From assembly GCA_964615425.1 (NCBI GenBank), contig CAZTOB010000008.1, forward strand, positions 1 to 29,800: a stretch of 29,800 nt of DNA, given 5' to 3'. Every line of letters starts with the position of its first letter. Positions within the stretch are counted from its first letter, which is position 1. Under the pieces are notes generated by a model that saw only the letters and a program-made list of their open reading frames with translations, ran no database searches and had not been told where the DNA came from. Origin of the DNA: CAYLVJ01 sp964615425 (GTDB lineage Bacteria; Patescibacteriota; Minisyncoccia; Minisyncoccales; CAYTKG01). Position numbers and translations under genes: made by a program. Of this stretch, positions 29,789 through 29,800 are shown piece after piece.

Positions 29789-29800
29789 ATAAAAGGGTTA

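Overview
This window looks like chromosomal core sequence from a Candidate Phyla Radiation (Patescibacteria) bacterium, most likely of the parcubacterial type. The evidence is the very tight gene packing with 4-nt start/stop overlaps, an alanyl-tRNA synthetase that stops at the end of its editing domain, a PEGA-domain membrane protein, a baseplate-J-like single-pass membrane protein, a VirD4/HerA-like ATPase paired with a membrane protein, and a sigma-region-4/HARE-HTH protein. TGA is used as a stop, so the recoded TGA=Gly lineages are unlikely. Shine-Dalgarno sequences are sparse, leaders are short, and nearly everything lies on the minus strand. This placement is inference; no 16S rRNA gene is present.

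Layout, in minus-strand transcription order from the right edge. (1) 29.6-29.8 kb holds two promoter/terminator modules, including a strong 13-bp hairpin plus T-run immediately upstream of murB. murB and a short hibernation factor (hpf) follow. (2) A 170-bp intergenic region carries three DnaA-box-like sites and two pairs of tandem TGTC-type repeats, and is followed by secA. (3) A good promoter at 25.6 kb starts a tight series: sigma4/HARE-HTH protein, membrane partner, VirD4-like ATPase, pgk, RecJ-like DHH phosphoesterase, L,D-transpeptidase fused to a degenerate DD-peptidase domain, and RNase HI. (4) A probably leaderless promoter at 17.7 kb starts a coiled-coil protein, alaS and a baseplate-J-like membrane protein. 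(5) The alpha-operon-type cluster infA-rpmJ-rpsM-rpsK-rpsD-rpoA-rplQ-rplM-rpsI ends at a strong hairpin terminator at 10.4 kb. rpmJ is only 38 codons long. (6) A solitary Cas4-like nuclease meets the only plus-strand gene (the PEGA protein) tail to tail. (7) A divergent promoter region at 8.2 kb starts an approximately 8-kb unbroken run: murA, mreB paralogue, holB, frr, rseP, mreB, gatC, gatA, and a membrane protein with an HEPN-like motif. An initiator tRNA with its own promoter lies at the left edge.

The genes work together in envelope growth (murA, murB, two mreB, an L,D-transpeptidase, rseP, secA), in translation (ribosomal proteins, IF-1, RRF, AlaRS, GatCA, tRNA-fMet, hibernation factor) and in DNA or RNA handling (delta' clamp-loader subunit, RecJ-like, RNase HI, Cas4-like). 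No mobile element, CRISPR array or prophage is seen.

The most interesting points are: the sigma4-HARE regulator at the head of an operon for what looks like a split VirD4-type translocase; the DnaA-box/iteron region upstream of secA; the leader hairpin upstream of murB; the L,D-transpeptidase with a dead S11-like domain; active-site substitutions in MurA (Cys to Asp) and MurB (Ser to Cys); and the HEPN-like motif in the gatCA operon.
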